A program made the position numbers and the translations under genes. Source: Pseudocercospora fijiensis CIRAD86 (taxonomy: Eukaryota; Ascomycota; Dothideomycetes; Mycosphaerellales; Mycosphaerellaceae). From it: DNA of 64,000 bases. This document shows positions 34,230 to 45,382 of this stretch, one piece after another; position 1 is the stretch's first letter, and each line of letters opens with the position of its first letter. The stretch spans positions 806,001 through 870,000 of the forward strand of contig NW_006921538.1 in the NCBI RefSeq assembly GCF_000340215.1. The letters are read 5' to 3'. The notes under the pieces are model-generated. The model was not told the origin of the DNA. It searched no databases and was given only the letters and a program-made list of their open reading frames with translations.

Positions 34230-36635
34230 CCAATTATTGGAATTATAGACTGGATACAGCGATAGCTAATTGCTCAGTTTGTCACCAAATTAGTATAAGA
34301 GGCAGAGCTAAGGAAGTGCGGCTCAAAAAGCTCAGGGTTTTTGTCGCTGAGAATAATACCAGCCGCACCATTCGGAACTGCAGACTGCATCAACCATCGT
34401 CATCCTCTCCAAGCGCCCACTCAAGCCACTGATCGGATTTCTCAAATCGCAGCTCAAAGCCCAATTTGGCCAATCTTGTTTGCATACGACCGCGCCGATA
34501 GCACCTTCCTCATCTGGACGCCATTGCGCGCGGCCCCATTCCGCATCAGATTCCTCGGGCTTTCGAAAACGACATAAAGCGAAGTCCAGCATCACCACTC
34601 TATGCTCGTCGCCATCCGGAACTGACTACCACTGATTGAGGAATGTGTATCATTGACGAAGCCGCCGGTCTTCGTCATAAACACCACCATGTCCTGCTCG
34701 AGCATCGATCCTCCACGATCCAAATTCGGCCTGCCAGGCTTGCTTACAACGAGCCCAACACGCCTCCCAAAGAGATGCAGAAACGACATTAAAGAGAGAG
34801 AAACCTACATCATGACATTATGCTCCGTGAATAGCAGAGGCAGGAAGCACCACACAAGGCTGAAACAGTCGGAGGCTGATACATGACAAGTTTGCTGGCT
34901 GAGACTGCATCAACACATGGTGCTTCGTAGACCATGTTGGAGCACTTGTGCGCCTCGGAATCAGCCTCAGCCATGACATCTGCGTACTCCTCAATCTATA
35001 TCGGACTGTGCGCGTACATCGTGTTGGTTTGTCAACTCGTTGATGTGCTTGCCGATCACTGTCCAGCCAGATCGGCATGTGCTCATTCACACAGTTCATG
35101 AGATGCTTCGGTGCCACGCTGTGCAGCTATTCAATACACAAGATCGGCAGCGGACATCTGGAACCCATTTCAACAATCAAGCACCGCACAGCCGGCGCCT
35201 CCGAAATAGCCAGCACTCGCACAGCCACTCCTTCATTTCCAAGCGAATGGTTTGGGTAGCCCAGGAGACTCAATGGCTGCAGGTTCAGTCGCAGAATCCG
35301 CTGTGCCTTCCCTTGAGCAGCCAGGAACACCAAGATCCCACCGGCACTCTCTCTTCTGTGGAGAATTGGGTGTCCTTCCTCGCTAATGCACGCAAAGTCC
35401 GCGCTTCGGACGGACTGCAATGTGGTGATTCTTCGCATCACACACTCTTCTCAACTATGCCTCTGCATCTTTCGCCATACTAATGACATCAGGTGTTCTC
35501 CGAGCGCATACCTCCATGGTCACCAACCACTCGAAATCTCACGATAGCTACATCAAACAGTCCACGCGGCTTCTCGAAACCAAGAAGGTTGTGCCTAGCA
35601 GCTTCGCTGGCGTGTCACTGCATGACAGCATTTGTCGCTTTCATAATTTAATCCTAGCGGCGAGCGACTTCAAGAGTCACGAGCCGGCACTGTATCGCGG
35701 ACGGACTCCGCGCGCATCTGCTTTCGAGCAGCTTTCACCCAGTAAGACCTATGAGAAACACAGGTAAGCACTTTCTTATCAGCACAGGCTGACGCAATTG
35801 CACGACGTCAACGGTGCCGAAAGGACTACTGGTGCTCCACTACGAAGATCTTGGTCTCCTCGTCGTCACTCCTTTCTTGACATTGGAGTCACGTTTCAAT
35901 TGTTAGGATAAGTCGGCGATATGGCTATAACTTCTTTTTCAAGGCATCACATTGCCTCGAAGTACTACATGGCACAAATTACCGACTAAACAGGCAATAC
36001 TCGAGCCCTCGACATGCGCGGGTCTTCTTCCGATTGCAGTGCGACCTGCATAATCGTATAAGGCATCCACTCACCTGACGCAGCCGACTGTCATTTGTAC
36101 CATAGCCATGGTCAAGGCAATTGTCGTGCTGAGGACTGCAGCGCAAGTCACACACCTTCGCCCGAACGAGTACGACTTCGCTTGGTCACAGGACCGATTC
36201 GACACCTCCTGTTTTGTGGTTCCTGCTCAAGCTGTCGGCGAAAGCTAACACCCGCGTGAACACCACGTTCATACAGCGTGACGAAGCGCGCAAAGGCGAT
36301 CCGTGCTACCTTAAACACCGCCTCGTTGGCCAAGAATAGTGCAATTTGCTTCTTGCATCTGGGGAACAGCTCCCGCCGGGGCTTAGGCATGAACCGGTCG
36401 TCACAACAGCGAAGAACGAGCGGTCTGCATCGTTGCCCTGTTTGCAGCACTGTGTGACACACCAGCTTCCGCAGCATATCGCTCGAGGTAATATAAGTCT
36501 TACCATCAGCTCTGGACACCATTCGTCTCAATCCGAATCGATCAACAACGCCAACCCCAGGCACCATCCAATCGTGGCTACCTACGCTTTCTTCAACCCC
36601 TCAGCCCTGATCCATCAAACTTATCATCCACCCTG
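34230..36635. other. Gene-poor, non-RIP transition region
   Basis: CA and TG dinucleotides return abruptly near 34,225-34,240. Overlapping frames of 60-150 codons occur on both strands (for example minus 35127-35441 and minus 36148-36567). None has a recognisable domain, clear intron support or a start context I trust. The adjoining minus-strand frames 35441-35127 and 35117-34818 could be two pieces of one decayed gene, but this is only a guess. Confidence 0.4.
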
Positions 36636-37155
36636 ATGTCGTCCTACGGTTTCAGCTGGTGCAGCTGCCCACATTGCGGAGATGCAAACACTCAATCATA
36701 CGGACTCATGTACGGATCTTCCGTGCCATACTACGACTCCGGCCACCAGCACTCCATCTGTCAGTGGTGCTATCTCTGGCAGAACTTCGCTCCAGGATAC
36801 GTAAGCATAAGCATAAGCATCTACATGTGCCCACTCCACCTGTACTAACAACCCGAGCCAGGAAATGTCGAATCTCTACCGTCAACACGGCGACACATTC
36901 GAACAAATCCACGACTTCTTCCGCGGCCAACCCGCTTCGAGAGCATACATTCGTCGTCTCATCAGAGCAATTGGAAAAGTCATTGATGGAGTCAATGATA
37001 TGAGATATAGATCTCAAAGGCTGAAAGAGCTTTGTGCGTATCTGTATGATCTGGCGGAGCAAGTTGATGGTGGCGTTGTGTATGATCCGAGGTACTATGC
37101 TCGACTTCCTAGGAGTGGGGGGTTGTATAGATTGGATCGACGGATTACTTATTGA
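36636..37155 (+). CDS. Small Cys-rich (CxxC) hypothetical protein
   Basis: Two exons, 36636-36800 and 36862-37155, are separated by a 61-bp intron (GTAAGC..CTAAC..CAG). The 152-residue product has a Cys/Tyr/Gly-rich N-terminal part with CSCPHCG (residues about 9-15) and CQWC (about 43-46), two CxxC pairs that could bind one zinc ion. Exon 2 encodes a helical, Arg-rich domain (FFRGQPASRAYIRRLIRAIG, RLKELCAYLYDLAEQVDGG) ending RLDRRITY. No signal peptide or membrane segment. The family is not recognised; function unknown. The intron is phase 0 and both exons keep frame, which supports a real gene. Confidence 0.65.
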
Positions 37156-38373
37156 TCTCGTACACGGAGCGCTACGGGTTTATGGGGTGGTGAGGGGAGG
37201 GAGTGATGGACTGAGATGCTGTTGTAATTCTTCGATCGATGTACTCACGTTGCTATTAGAATTCTCATGTGCCGAACGAAATACCATTTCAGAAATTTTA
37301 TCGGTATCGATGTATACATGTATTCTCGTCCTAGTGCCCATGATACTAAAATATATCTCTACCCTCCCTCAACTAAGACCAATAATTCCGCGCCGAAAAG
37401 CTCTGATAGGATTTCTTGAGGACACTTTTTTTTGAAAAAAAAAAAAAAATCTATAAACCACAACCTCTATCGCTCTTGTTTGCACCAAAGCAACCAACCA
37501 CACCGACCTTGAGTTCCATCTATCTATCTCCGAACAAACAAAACCATGTTCCTCCCAACCAATATCTCCTAACAAAATCCTTCCGAGCACCGACGATTTC
37601 GATTTCTTCGACCTCGTCGACGGATAGCAAGCAGTACACCATCATATCCAAATCGACCGTTGCTTTCTTTTCAAAATCTTGGAAGTCTTCAACTACACCA
37701 TTGAATTACTAGCACTCATATACTTCGCCGTTTTCATCTTCCTCTTTAAGCGCAACGGAGAGGGACGGACTAGAGACTTTTCTGGACTCTCGTTGTCGGT
37801 GGAATGGGTTTTAGCCGAGGTGAGGACATGTTTTGATTGCGGTTGGGGTTGCGGGTTGTCGGAGGGGACAGGGCAGGGTGGGTTGGTGTTGAGAAGGTGG
37901 AGAGAGGGGATGTGATGTTGAGGACGAGGAGTCATTGGTGCGGTTCGAAGTTGTGGAGGACGAGGTCAGGCTTGGATAGCTTTATGGATTGCGAGCTGGT
38001 ATTTGATTTGATCTGAGCAGATCATTTTCGGGGCTGCGTATCGAATCCCCGCATTGGAATTTTGAAGCTCACGTATGATGAGTCGAGTTTGACCACAACC
38101 AAGGGTCGCCCTCACTCTTGTGCTAGTCGCTCCGAGACCTGGCCGATTGCTGCTCGTCGGGAGCAACAGCAGAGTCTCGAAGTCCGTTTGGTTTCCCATC
38201 ATGGTTTCGAACGAATCAGGCGGTATTGTTCTCCTGCGCTTCCTTCCTTCACCTCAGAGACTCTCAAGTAAACGACATGGACATGCAGCCCGACGTCCAG
38301 GGTATGCGCATGGAAATCCGCATACCCGAAGCCCAGCTCTTGCGAAACCATGATCCCCAAGTTGCCGCAAACC
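37156..38373. other. Intergenic region without a supported gene
   Basis: No frame here has recognisable homology. A T8-G-A14 tract lies at about 37427-37451. The end of this stretch overlaps only antisense frames of the ADE8 gene. Confidence 0.4.
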
Positions 38374-39039
38374 TCACGCCGCCCTCCCCTTCTCAACCAC
38401 CCTCCTCGCCCCCTCCACAACAAGCACATGTTCCGCCTGATGCACTCTATCCTTCAACTCCTCCAACGTCCCGCACCCCTCCATCTCAATCTCCTGCTGC
38501 AAAATCGGCTCCCCCTCATCAACCTCCGAAATAACATAATGAACCATAATCCCCGTCTTCGTCCTCTTCCCTTCCCGAAACTCCTCCCAAGCCCTCTCAA
38601 TACACCGCGCCCCCACCAGATCGCCATGCAGCGAAGGATGTAAATTTATAATCGGAATTCCCGCCTCCGTGATAGGGTCCAGGAAGTTCGGAGTAAGGAT
38701 CCGCATGAAACCGGCACAGATGATGAGGTTGGGGGAGTCGGATAGGACCAAATGTGCGAGGTCGGTATCGTAGGCTTTTCGGGCGGAATCTTCGTCGTCC
38801 GGGTGTGATTTGCGGTAGGGGATTATGCCTTGGTATGCGGTGGGTATGCCGGATTTTTCGGCGCGTTGGAGGCCGTAGGCGGATTTTCTGTCTGAGATTA
38901 CGCGGACGAATTGGACGTTTTGGAGTTTGGGGGGTTGGGGTGGTGGGTGGGAGGCGTCGATTAAGGCTTGGAGATTGCTGCCGGAGCCGGATATTAGGAC
39001 TGTGATACGGGTCGGGTGAGCCATGCTTGATGTGGACAT
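38374..39039 (-). CDS. ADE8: Phosphoribosylglycinamide formyltransferase (GAR transformylase)
   Basis: A single-exon 221-residue enzyme of de novo purine synthesis. It transfers the formyl group of 10-formyltetrahydrofolate to GAR, giving FGAR, in the cytosol. The N-terminal ITVLISGSGSNLQALID (about 12-28) is the phosphate-binding start of the family. PIINLHPSL carries the catalytic Asn132 and His134, and HYVISEVDEGEPIL the catalytic Asp174. Length matches yeast Ade8 (about 214). Two candidate starts exist (MSTSSMAHP and the inner MAHP); the inner ATG gives the more usual N-terminus. A CTTTCACATGC element lies at 39089-39099, some 50 bp upstream, and is shared with the ubiquitin-like cluster. 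Confidence 0.95.
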   Translation of the reverse strand: MSTSSMAHPTRITVLISGSGSNLQALIDASHPPPQPPKLQNVQFVRVISDRKSAYGLQRAEKSGIPTAYQGIIPYRKSHPDDEDSARKAYDTDLAHLVLSDSPNLIICAGFMRILTPNFLDPITEAGIPIINLHPSLHGDLVGARCIERAWEEFREGKRTKTGIMVHYVISEVDEGEPILQQEIEMEGCGTLEELKDRVHQAEHVLVVEGARRVVEKGRAA

Positions 39040-39088
39040 ATTGGGTTGCGTTACGTTTTGTGCTTGATTGACGTCGGTTCAACTTTTG

Positions 39089-39099
39089 CTTTCACATGC
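39089..39099. promoter_or_regulatory. CTTTCACATGC element upstream of ADE8
   Basis: An 11-bp match to the sequence found upstream of three ubiquitin-like genes (51928-51938, 53480-53490, 54115-54125). In transcript orientation it reads GCATGTGAAAG. Confidence 0.4.
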
Positions 39100-39376
39100 G
39101 GACCCGCCTCCGCAATCGGCAGGGGTATGAACTTTATCGGGTTCTGGAGAAAGTTTAGATGGCGCTAGAGCGGGTAGAACCGAGAGTCTAGGTCTATGAC
39201 GACCAGTTGACGGGCTGGAACCAGAGTGCAGAGCCTGTGGAATGTTCTGCTGTTCGTCACAAAGACTCCTTGCTGCTTCTCTACATGCTCATTCACAGCT
39301 ACGTCACTTCTAACTCAGGTTTTTGTCTGCATCTGTTATCTCTGGAAAACAAGCACTTTGCACATCACTATTGAAC

Positions 39377-39523
39377 ATGTCGAAGATATTAACGCCGCGA
39401 AACGCTGCCATTGGTGCTGGTGTGGTTGGTGTAATAGCCTACTTGGGCTCGAAACGAACTGCACCGTATGCTGCCTCCTTCCCCATTGCATATTACCCCT
39501 CTGACCTAGAATGTCAGGATTGA
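39377..39523 (+). CDS. Possible 48-residue membrane miniprotein
   Basis: The ATG at 39377 opens MSKILTPRNAAIGAGVVGVI, a short basic start followed by a Gly/Ala-rich hydrophobic segment that could span a membrane, then GSKRTAPYAASFP. The shape resembles small mitochondrial inner-membrane proteins, but no family is recognised. It runs divergently from ADE8, about 340 bp away. It could instead be the first exon of a longer gene. An in-frame upstream ATG exists at 39323. Confidence 0.4.
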   Translation: MSKILTPRNAAIGAGVVGVIAYLGSKRTAPYAASFPIAYYPSDLECQD

Positions 39524-39948
39524 GACCTTCGGATCACAAAACGTTGCGAATCGGTTCTCTGCTGGCGGAGCGAGTAAGACACATACTCCGGCCATAGCGA
39601 CAAAACTAGGTCAGTCTCCCTCGCTGTCATTGGCAGCTCTTCTTCCTGACGCAACCTGACTTGGAAGGAGGTGATCCTGATCATGTCACATCGAACCAGA
39701 TGAATCCTAAGGGCATCGATTCCAAACACTTCAAGGAGCACATTGTGCCTCAGAAAGCGGGCGAATCTGGAGGTGGGGCACCATTTGGCAAGACACTGAA
39801 TGAGTCGGCGTACGGTCATAAGGATGGAAAGTGATTGAAAGTCCAGAATATGCATAGGATTGGTTGAGCCGGTATAGATAAGAGCATGGAGTTGTTGGTC
39901 GGCGGTATACGGCGTCAAAGGATTTTCATCCTGAGGTGTGACAATCAA
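39514..39948 (-). CDS. Hypothetical protein, 144 codons
   Basis: An open minus-strand frame with balanced amino-acid use (QQLHALIYTGSTNPMHILDF, LRIHLVRCDMIRITSFQVRL). No domain is recognised. It overlaps the 3' end of the small plus-strand frame by 10 bp. Start and intron structure are unconfirmed; it may be part of a longer gene. Confidence 0.35.
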   Translation of the reverse strand: MIVTPQDENPLTPYTADQQLHALIYTGSTNPMHILDFQSLSILMTVRRLIQCLAKWCPTSRFARFLRHNVLLEVFGIDALRIHLVRCDMIRITSFQVRLRQEEELPMTARETDLVLSLWPEYVSYSLRQQRTDSQRFVIRRSQS

Positions 39949-40095
39949 GAAAAAATCGGCAGATAATCAAGAATCAGAGATCAGTTCCGAGACGGTGCTG
40001 CCCATATCCTCATCTCCAGTCCGAAGCACGATGCTGTCCCTTTCGATTGGGCGCAGAGATGTGCCATGATATGTCGCGGCAACACCGCCATCGCC

Positions 40096-40615
40096 TCAGT
40101 TCCGCACTTTCATCCTCTTCAAGCTCTTCCTCAACCACTTCTTCAGCTTGCCGATGGCGCCGCCTCCTATCGTCTGGTCGCACGAAGGACTGTGTATATG
40201 CATAAAGAGCGAGGATAACAGAGGAAAGGTGCTCGTACAGGTCGGGCATTTGAATGGGCGATTCGCAGGATCTCCTCGATATCCAACATGGCTGCCCCTG
40301 AGCTCCTCACGAAAGTGTTTGACGATGTATTGCTTCCATTGGAAGCACTGCGCTGCGAGGCGATTGACCCTGCGCATCTCGATGCCAGAAGTGCAGTTAC
40401 CAGCCTCGAGATGGATGATCATGCCATGGTAGGTGGTGAACATTCGCGTGCAACCGTAGCAGTGGACTGATCGGGTGAGGTGGGTGATTCGGTGCTGCCA
40501 TAGTTAGTCGGTCTCCATGGCCAACACGAAACTGTTCACTCACGTGCTCCAAGGCATTAGGCGATGGGAATGACCTGGTGCAGCCGTACTCATCGCAGCT
40601 GTATGGACGTGCCAT
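40096..40615 (-). CDS. C2H2 zinc-finger protein, two exons
   Basis: The start at 40615 gives MARPYSCDEYGCTRSFPSPN, then a GTGAGT donor at about 40543. Coding resumes near 40468 after GATCAG with HCYGCTRMFTTYHGMIIHLE. A third finger-like unit FKCPTCTSTFPLLSSLFMHI lies near the C-terminus (about 35-60 residues from the end), and the tail is strongly basic (KLKKWLRKSLKRMKVRN). The layout matches a common fungal family of short C2H2 proteins with a central RRVNRLAAQCFQWKQY-type linker. Intron phase does not close perfectly with the canonical donor, so the exact junction is uncertain (a donor four bases on fits the frame). Likely nucleic-acid binding; role unknown. Confidence 0.65.
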
Positions 40616-41578
40616 TGTTGGAGGGTTTGATCTTGCAGGTCAGGGGGTGGGAGATGATAGTTCAAGAAAGTTGGCTGCTTGACTCGCCATTCTTGGGCGA
40701 GGTTGAAAGGCTGTTTGTCGCGGCTTCATGGCGTTTGTCAAGCAGTCACGATAGTCGACTGGTCATCTTTCAGTTCCGTTCGACGTGTCATTTTGGCGCT
40801 GGACTTCCGGATGTCCACATCGACATGGTCTCGGCTGTTTGACTCTAGGGCAGTCAAGGCGGCGGCACTCCCAACAGCGTGTCACGGAATGGTGCATAGA
40901 ATCAATGGAGATGTTGAAGGGCCGGCTCGACAACAGTGGTCATGTGACAATCACATGCATGTTGAGCATCTCGTCGTCCATCATGCCATGTTCGCCAAGA
41001 CTGTTCCTCGCACGCCAGCAAGGGTGCAAGGATCTGCAGCGGCCGTCCGTTCTACGCTTGCCAAACACACACTCTTCGACTTTCCTTTATTTTCACCACT
41101 TCAGCCTCGAGACATATCTTTACGGATAGTACAGCGGAGCAAAAGTTGTAGTAAGATTGCGGCCAGATTTCCCCCAAAAGGCAGTAATGCGCCAGGGTTG
41201 TACGATCAAATCCAGCAAATAGAGACGAGTTTGGATGAAGTCGCTATGACTTCGGCATAACAAGTCAGTCAACATGCGCCTGTGCAGGCTGAGCACAGAG
41301 GCGTATGATATATCGATATATCCTGGGCAAGTGTGGCGCATTGATAGATCTGAGGCGCAGCAGTCAAGTTTTTGCTTGATGCCTTGGCTGACGCATGTGA
41401 TTCCTTTTAGCGTCATCCATGCCATGAATGGAGCAAGACTGCCACCAGCACTGCCCGCATCAGGTGGCACATATACAAACAAAGAACACCCACGTTCCAA
41501 GTCCGACACGCGCGTCTTTATTACCAACCCAAATTTCCGACACTTGAGCCGTGCGATCACAAGCTTGCTTTCATCAAC
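40616..41578. other. Intergenic region without a supported gene
   Basis: Frames up to 193 codons exist on both strands but overlap one another and show no domain. It contains the divergent promoters of the C2H2 gene and the RCR gene. Confidence 0.35.
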
Positions 41579-42059
41579 ATGGCATACTGCTACAGAAACA
41601 CATTCGGCCGCACCGTCTGCCGAGGCAGCAGATGGGGAAACTGGGGAAGATGGGTTCTGCTCGCAGTGGTAATTGGTGTTGTCCTTCTCATCGCCCTCCT
41701 ATTCGCGTAAGTCGCACTTCCAGTCAATCAATCACCTTTACCTATCCTTATTGACAACCACCAGTTGCATCTCCGCGCGTAAACGCCGCAAAAACGGACG
41801 AAAGCCCTTCTACGGGACCGGCTGGGCAGCTCGCGGCCCGGTCACCCACGCGACGGAGAATAAGCCGAATGTTTATGCGGAACAAGGGGGCTACTACGGA
41901 ACCCAAAATCCTTCTTACAATCCTCCGGCTTATCATGGACACTATCCTCCTGGTGGTGCTGCTCAGGATTTTTCTGGAAGCAATGCGCAGCCCGGAATGT
42001 ATCGGCCTCCGCAGTACCCTCCACCTACCGCGGGGCGAAATGATGGGGTTGTGAGATAG
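41579..42059 (+). CDS. RCR-domain protein (chitin synthesis regulation, Congo red resistance family)
   Basis: Exons 41579-41706 and 41765-42059 flank a 58-bp intron (GTAAGT..CAG); the product is 140 residues. A short Cys-containing N-terminus (MAYCYRNTFGRTVCRG) leads to a single transmembrane segment (WVLLAVVIGVVLLIALLFA, about 26-44). The family's juxtamembrane CISARKRRKNGRKPFYGTGW follows, then a Pro/Tyr/Gly-rich cytoplasmic tail with PPAY and PPQYPPP motifs. Yeast Rcr1/Rcr2 are ER or endosomal single-span proteins whose PY motifs recruit the Rsp5 ubiquitin ligase and which affect chitin deposition. The PPAY motif suggests the same link here, by inference. Confidence 0.85.
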
Positions 42060-42527
42060 GAAAAAAAGAGGGCATCGAGGATGGGGGTATGAGTTATGAA
42101 GAGATGAATGTATATGCAGTATCGAGGACACAGGCCTCGGAAGATGGATACTGTTTACGCTTGTATAGCGTTGCAATCAGAGGCTCACGCCACCTGTATC
42201 AGTCATAAGCAATTGAATGTCAGTGGACATGTTCCGAATCTTCTACATGGCATCTCGATTGCGAATCGTCAGGAGAAGGGTTTCTGTTCTTGTGTTGAAG
42301 TGGCAAGCCGGCCGGTCACGATTGTGCATGATAGTAGGAAATGCTCAAATCAAACTACGTCTTCCCGAGCTGGAAAACTTTTTTTTGTCATATGGAGTGG
42401 TCGCGCAGGGCAGTTACGGTCAGCCGACCGAATCTCACATGCCACTATGTTCTAGGGCGAAGTGTTGTCGCGCCTTAAGAAACAGTATGAGCAAGATCGA
42501 GCGGAAGGAGGAGGAGAGAAATCCCAG

Positions 42528-42564
42528 GAGTGAGTGAGTGAGTGAGTGAGTGAGTGAGTGAGTG
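42528..42564. repeat. (GAGT)n microsatellite, about nine units
   Basis: Uninterrupted gagt/gtga repeats lie about 75 bp downstream of the stop codon of the aminopeptidase gene, in its likely 3' untranslated region. Confidence 0.9.
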
Positions 42565-42639
42565 ATAGATGGAGATATTCTTGTCCAAGGCCCTGCTAAT
42601 GATGATATTGGCAGCACGGAACCCAGCCTTCCAAGAAAA

Positions 42640-45382
42640 TCATTCCCAATCCGAACCAGTCCGCGGCGTCCTCGCAACAAACCCATTCCCCCTCAACCAC
42701 TCCCCCACAACGCCCCTCTCCCTCTCTCGAAACCTCGCATTCGCCCGGACAAAATCCAAAGCAACATCCACCCCCCTCCGATATCCCAACGTATCCTTCC
42801 CCTCAAAAAACCCCTCGATTTCTCTCCCCTCCTCCCTCGAACTCAACGTCTGCAAACACCTTCTGACAAAAGGCTCGAAAATCGCCATCGACCCCTCGAG
42901 ACGCTCGCAAACCAATTCCCATTCGTTTTTCATGAACGTCCACACGACGCCCGCCACGGCGGGATTCTCGGCCATTTCTACCGCCAAGGTTTCCAGGTCT
43001 TGGGGTGTCATGGGGGATGAGAAGGTGGAGTGGAGACATTGCATTGCTTCGCTTGAGGAGGTGATTTGGGCGAGGGCTTTGGCGATTGATTCGCGTTCGT
43101 GCGGGGAAGGGGTTTTGGGGTAGAGGTTCATGAGGTAGGATGTTGCGTCGAGGCCGAGGGTTGAGACGACGATTTGGAAGACGGGGTCGAGGAGGGAGGG
43201 GTGGAGGGAGGGGTTGTGGCCTCGTTTTATGGAGGTGAAGAATTCGGTTGCTTTTTGAATGGTTTTTTCGTCGCCGTTGAGGCCGGCGGTGGTGAGGAGT
43301 AAAGGTCTTAGACGCTGCGTACTGTATGTTTCGTGGGGATTGGGGGACCAGCCGAGGGAATGGGCTTTGGAGGATACGAGATTGAGTTCGAATTCTTTGA
43401 GGCCGTCGCTGATTTCTTCGTCTGTGGAGAATGTTGAGGAGATTTTGTCTACGCAGGAAAGGATGCTGGTCCAGACGACGAAATCTGCTTCGTTGCTCAT
43501 CTTCTTTATGAGGTCTAGCACTGTGGAGGTTGGAGTGCCGAGGCCATTGAAGGCTAGAGCCATTGCGTCGCCCAGTAAGCCTGCTTTGTCTCGTGTAGAC
43601 AGGCTCGTGAGCGAGATGCTGGGATCAAGCAATGCTTGAACATTGATTTGAGATCGATAGAATCCTTGCTGCTCTACATTCAGCTTCATCAGAGCTCCGT
43701 CGATGCCAAATTGGCTGGAGGGACTTTCTAAGAGTGCCTTGCTTGTTGTTCCATTCGTAGACTGCAGCGTGAGAGGAATGGTCCAGATCGTATTCTCGGT
43801 TTGGGCCACAGCGGGCACCTGTTTGACAGAAAGTATTTCGGTGTCGATCTCTTGCGCCGAAACTACTGGAAAGCCCATGGTCGTGATCCAGGTTTCGACC
43901 AGTGATGCGACATCCTTTCCAGAAGCCTTCTTCAGGGCCGACCAGAGACTCTCGCCAGTGGCACTCTGATACACATTGGCCGAGAGGTAATCCGAGACTC
44001 CTCGTAAGAAGATTTCGCGGCCAAGATAGCCGATCAGCATACGAACAATTGAGGCTCCTTTGAGATATGAGATGGAGTCGAAGATGGAATCCACTTCCAA
44101 GCCATCAAACACCGGTACCTGTACAGGATGACTCGACGGCAGAGCATCCAAGTCTAACGCTTCTTGCATGTCATCCGCCACGAATTGGCCCCACACGTCC
44201 CATTCTGGATAGAGGAGGTCACACGCATCCCAGCCTGCCCACGTTGCGAAGCCTTCGTTGAGCCACAGCTCATCCCACCATGTCATAGTGACAAGGTTGC
44301 CGAACCATTGATGAGCCAGCTCATGAGCAATAATGTAAGCGACTCGTGTACGCGCTTCCAAACTCGTTGCTGCCTCGTCAAGTAAGAGAGCTGTTGATCG
44401 AAAGATGACCAGACCCCAGTTCTCCATAGCGTCATCCGACATTTCTGTCACTGCCAAGAGGTCGAGTTTGGGGAGAGGGTAGTCGATGCCGAAAATCTGT
44501 GCTCACGTTCAGAGAACTCCTCTATGCAAAGCGGAAATTGACTCCTACCTTTGAGAAGTAAGTAATGACTTGTCCTGCAAACTCCAAGGCGAACTTTCCA
44601 TGCTGCAACGAAGATGGAGGAGCCCATACTCTGATTGGCAGAGGGGCGTCGCTGAAATTTCGAGCAATGATTGTCTCCATGCATTCGAGCTTTCCTATAC
44701 CCCAGGCTAGGAGGTAGGTGCTCATGACAGGCGTTCTCTCAAATGCGACCACTTTACGATTGGCATCATGGGTGCTTGGTCCTGATGCCTTTTTGGGCAT
44801 ATTACTGAGGACGGTAAGGTCATTCGGCACTTCGATGGATAGATCGAAGGTCGCCTTGAACTCGGGCTCGTCCCAGCAAGGGAAGGCACTGCGTGCATCT
44901 GATGGTTGGAACTGGGTGGTGAGCACATAGTCTTGAGCACCGTCCTCTGGACCACCGGCCTCTTGAGATCGGTAGAAGCCTGTCAAATGGTCATCGATGG
45001 TAGCTTCATAGGTCAGGGTCAAGCGTGTCCCGGAATCAGCTATCGCGAGCTCCCTGTCCAGAAAGATATTGAGCCGCTGGACATCTTCGTCGATTGAAAT
45101 TGATTCAACTGCAGCTTTGCAAGCGCTTGAAAGACTGGCGGACACATTGCGCAGCTCGTAGGCATTGAGCACGATCCTGTTCGTTGCTTCCTTGACATTG
45201 AGGTCAATTTCAACGCTTCCCTTGTATGTCCAGTCATCTCCAGCCAGATTGAGGTGGTGAAGCTGAACGCTGTAGTGCACAGGCTTGACGCTGTGATACG
45301 GTCAGCTGCTCGTCGTCCGGGGCAATATTCGATGCTCATACCCTTGAGGCAGTCGTCCACTCTCTGGCTCCGCAGCAGTCAT
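42640..45382 (-). CDS. M1-family zinc aminopeptidase
   Basis: Three exons (45342-45382, 44549-45290, 42640-44496) with 51- and 52-bp introns encode 879 residues, the usual length of the Ape2/Aap1 type. The start MTAAEPESGRLPQG leads into VKPVHYSVQL, the typical M1 beginning. Zinc ligands lie in HELAHQWFGN (His319, His323) and LNEGFA (Glu342), spaced HExxH-18-E, with Glu320 as general base. The substrate-recognition GAMEN motif reads DAMEN (about 283-287), its first Gly replaced by Asp. A C-terminal ERAP1-like helical domain fills the last 350 residues. No signal peptide, so probably cytosolic. It releases N-terminal residues from peptides. It is divergent from the OPT peptide transporter 551 bp away, a suggestive pairing of peptide uptake and breakdown. 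Confidence 0.92.

Noticed and set aside
34130..34230. Inverted termini for the second mariner relic
   Set aside because: Only short, mismatch-rich similarities to DNA near 30,140-30,180 were found; not better than chance in TA-rich sequence.
36148..36567. 139-codon minus-strand frame
   Set aside because: Composition is plausible, but it overlaps two other frames of equal quality and shows no domain or splice support.
40679..41560. Frames of 146-193 codons on both strands upstream of the RCR gene
   Set aside because: Mutually overlapping, no recognisable domain; treated as intergenic noise.
45040..45360. 106-codon minus-strand frame over the aminopeptidase start
   Set aside because: Shadow frame; splicing at 45341 and 45291 gives the M1 N-terminus instead.
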